In this document: in pieces, positions 62,801 to 64,000 of the stretch
Numbering within the stretch: position 1 is the first letter of the stretch
Layout: each line of letters begins with the position of its first letter
Source: Singulisphaera sp. GP187
GTDB lineage: Bacteria; Planctomycetota; Planctomycetia; Gemmatales; Gemmataceae
Assembly (NCBI GenBank): GCA_945861245.1
Contig: CAMAUE010000002.1
Span: 32,236-96,235 of the forward strand
Reading direction: 5' to 3'
Length of the DNA stretch: 64,000 nt
The notes under the pieces: generated by a model
Seen by the model: only the letters and a program-made list of their open reading frames with translations
Databases searched by the model: none
Told to the model about the DNA's origin: nothing
Position numbers and translations under genes: made by a program

Positions 62801-63430
62801 CCAGAGGTCCATGATGCCGCCTTCGTTGACGAGATCGTCGTTAATCGACTGGATAAAACACGCGTGCGGGGCCGGCCGTTCGTACGCACTGGTGGCACGC
62901 GTCATCGTGGCGGTTGCGCCATCGACAAAATGATGGCCTTGTGGCGGGCCTTCGATGCCGTAGGCCCAGTGCAAGCCGGTGTTGAACCATTGCGGGCTGT
63001 TCGGGGCCGCCATCTGGTTGGCGAGCATGTAGCACATTTCGTCGAAATAGGCGAGGGTGTCGGCTTCGGAGGGGAAGTAGTTGCCTTTCCAGCCCCAGTA
63101 GGTCCAGCAGCCCGCCAGTCGGCGGAAGACCTGGCGGGCATCGGATTCACCGCCCATTTTGGCGCCGAACGCCGGTTTGCCGCGCTGTAGCCAGGCGGGG
63201 ACGCCGGGTTCGTTCACTTTGTCAAGTGTGAGAGGCACACCCGCCCTGCGGAAATACTTCTGGGCGAGAATGTCGACTGCGACCTGCGACCAACCTTCCG
63301 GAATCTGAATGTCCTTCATCTCGAAAACGACCGAGCCATCGGGATTGACAATGCGCGACGTGCGCGGCGTGAATTTGATGGAAGCGAAAGCATCTTTGCC
63401 GGGATTGGTGAAGCGACGCGGCGTATTCAT
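59831..63430 (-). CDS. nrdJ: Vitamin B12-dependent ribonucleoside-diphosphate reductase (class II)
   Basis: 1199 residues; ATG 63430 ([15 protein letters not shown]) follows AAGG, and the frame to 63484 is not used. [12 protein letters not shown] motif [20 protein letters not shown] near 237, [40 protein letters not shown] near 525, and [20 protein letters not shown] near 690 are class II reductase motifs; the finger-loop Cys and substrate Cys lie in these blocks. The C-terminal Cys pairs [20 protein letters not shown] and CGASSGCS form the redox/zinc tail. It makes deoxynucleotides with adenosylcobalamin in the cytoplasm. The length equals that of other long NrdJ proteins, so there is no intein. 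Confidence 0.93.
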   Translation of the reverse strand: MNTPRRFTNPGKDAFASIKFTPRTSRIVNPDGSVVFEMKDIQIPEGWSQVAVDILAQKYFRRAGVPLTLDKVNEPGVPAWLQRGKPAFGAKMGGESDARQVFRRLAGCWTYWGWKGNYFPSEADTLAYFDEMCYMLANQMAAPNSPQWFNTGLHWAYGIEGPPQGHHFVDGATATMTRATSAYERPAPHACFIQSINDDLVNEGGIMDLWVREARIFKYGSGTGSNFSNLRGEGEPLSGGGKSSGLMSFLKIGDRAAGAIKSGGTTRRAAKMVVLDLDHPDVEEFVNWKVIEEQKVAALVTGSKMLNRHLNAILKSCHSWENPDERFDRKKNTDLRRALMEAAADLVPANYCERMIQLAKQGVTDARIEEYDTDWTSKAYLSVAGQNSNNSVRITNTFMQAVDSDGPWNLVWRTEKEKAKKENRDPKPRKTLKARELWDEISYAAWSCADPGLQFDTTINEWHTCPADGRINASNPCSEYMFLDDTACNLASLNLLKFYDYTTHRFDVESFRHATRLWTLTLEISVYMAQFPSEPVAQKSFDYRTLGLGYANLGSLLMVQGIPYDSHEGRAQCGAITALMHAASYGMSAEIASAVGPFVRYEANREAMMRVVRNHRKAAYNAPESEYENLTICPVGIDERHCPDYLLHAAREESDLMVQLGERHGYRNAQVTCIAPTGTIALVMDCDTTGVEPDFALVKFKKLAGGGYFKIINASIPPALDRLGYSSQQIDEIVKHCKGTGSLEGCPFVNRASLKAKGFTDELLQRIEGQLPGAFDLNFVFNRWTVGDDFLKKINLKEEAYTAFGFNLLDTLGFTKEQVAEANNHVCGTMTIEGSPHLKLEHYPIFDCANKCGKTGQRYLSAESHIRMMAASQPFISGAISKTINMPHSATIDDVKNAYKLSWQLMIKANALYRDGSKLSQPLNTVADNDGEPMEPEEAKSEPMQISERIVHRYLARRRRLPDRRAGYTQKARIGNHKIYLRTGEYADGTLGEIFIDMHKEGAAFRSMTNCFAIAISLGMQHGVPLEEFLDAFLFTRFEPNGVVSGNPHIKMTTSIIDYIFRELAITYLGRHELAHVKPEDIRGDAMSRDEEVPDFEDEELMEERMVDLRTKTTTKAFITPRSEHIRPVTGNSNGHGRGATTSTTATMAAPATTSTDNVRIARLKGYEGDPCSECGQLTLIRSGACCKCDSCGASSGCS

Positions 63431-63920
63431 GGTATCATACCTTTGAAGAAACAACAAAATCACACTACTTCCGTGAGAGCACATGCTGAATTCCCGTTCA
63501 GCAGTTGCGGGATACTGTTCACCCTAACAGATATTCCTCACGAAGCAACTGGTTAGTAGTCGCAGTGTCGATTTTTTTTCAGGTCAAGACAGATGGATTT
63601 ACCCATCATATGAACTCTGCCACGATGCGCAGATTTTTGCTCCCTTCCGGTTTGACTGACCTAAAAACATCTTCTTATCGCGACAATTCGGGTGAATACT
63701 AGTTGGAGATGGAAAAAATCTGAGAAACGTAAACTATTCGCTCATGCGAAATGGTTCGAATCGGGATTCCCAAAAAAATATTCGCGCTACCTTGCCTACG
63801 TTTTTTTTTGCGAGTGAGGTCACTTTCATGGGCGAGATAATCTGGTGTCTGTCGGTAACTTCTCAATAACCCTGGAAAGTGGCGCAGCTGTTCGGGGGGT
63901 CTGTTCCTATGCTATGGGGC
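63431..63920. other. Leader region of nrdJ and gap to a partial transposase
   Basis: About 490 bp, comparatively AT-rich. I see no cobalamin-riboswitch B12 box or clear NrdR box upstream of nrdJ. The right part may include the left end of the IS66-like element, but no terminal repeat can be fixed without the other end. Confidence 0.4.
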
Positions 63921-64000
63921 ATGGCGAACGGACTCCCGCTACTTCCGGAAATTCCGCTAGAGCAACGCACCCCCTTGGTCGAAGCGTTGCTCGCGATCGT
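63921..64000 (+). CDS. IS66-like transposase, N-terminus only (runs off the right edge)
   Basis: Open frame from ATG 63921 (an in-frame ATG also at 63909) to the edge. MANGLPLLPEIPLEQRTPLV then EALLAI is close to the start of planctomycete IS66 TnpC-like transposases, whose first residues often read LPEIPxxQRTPLVEaLL. Only 26 codons are visible. The family call is based on this short segment alone, and it could be a fragment. Confidence 0.45.
   Translation, partial: MANGLPLLPEIPLEQRTPLVEALLAI

Noticed and set aside
59831..63430. Possible intein in NrdJ because of its length
   Set aside because: The reductase motifs run in order without an inserted block, and long NrdJ proteins of this size are known.
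63431..63700. Possible cobalamin riboswitch upstream of nrdJ
   Set aside because: I could not find a B12-box-like sequence or the expected helices by eye.

Overview
The window looks like a chromosome segment of a Planctomycetota bacterium, probably close to the Gemmatales or another large-genome planctomycete lineage. The grounds are three Tat-exported DUF1501 proteins, a PSCyt1/DUF1549/DUF1553 cytochrome-type protein, two DUF1080 (3-keto-disaccharide hydrolase) proteins, many exported proteins of planctomycete type, GC-rich coding sequence and weakly organised gene order. I saw no rRNA gene, tRNA gene, CRISPR array or complete insertion sequence. An IS66-like transposase begins at the right edge.

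Layout. 1-6423 (minus): a three-gene membrane operon (GAF-HlyD; HlyD-WD40; PqqD-like/M50/HlyD, cut by the left edge). 7078-12442: TrmB-like methyltransferase, an exported membrane-anchored unknown, two DUF1080 proteins (one fused to ThuA) and a lone TIGR02574-type antitoxin. 12523-20616: orphan molybdopterin oxidoreductase large subunit, DUF1501, a ketosynthase plus ketosynthase-like pair (minus) divergent from an alpha-oxoamine synthase, and MogA. 21166-27142: ComEC, a DUF2784 protein and MutS. 27485-30157: three Tad-type pseudopilin genes and a beta-CASP nuclease fragment. 30273-38514: enolase-superfamily sugar-acid dehydratase, exported unknowns, acyl-CoA dehydrogenase, glycosyltransferase 2 and glycerate kinase. 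38681-48243: zinc-ribbon protein, exported unknowns, HDAC-family deacetylase, Gly-rich secreted protein, a two-component pair whose regulator is frameshifted, and a translationally coupled sensor/histidine-kinase pair. 48368-57635: PSCyt protein, sialidase-like beta-propeller, two DUF1501 proteins and an HMA/MauE-like membrane protein. 57762-63430: SBP56-type selenium-binding protein (methanethiol oxidase family) and B12-dependent ribonucleotide reductase NrdJ.

The most striking unexplained structure is intergenic. Many gene boundaries carry long, near-perfect inverted repeats. Several fall into families that share sequence between distant sites: family A (arm CCGCTTGCGGCTTAGCGCTC), family B (arm GAGCCGGAAGCGTAAGCGAC), family C (a 119-120 bp MITE-like element in three copies with terminal inverted repeats) and family D (GAGGTACTCCGAACC hairpins, sometimes in tandem). 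None ends in an obvious U-tract, so they do not look like ordinary intrinsic terminators.

The gene sets that most deserve study as possible new systems are the PqqD/M50/HlyD - HlyD/WD40 - GAF/HlyD operon and the ketosynthase pair divergent from an alpha-oxoamine synthase. All functional statements come from reading motifs; no database search was run.
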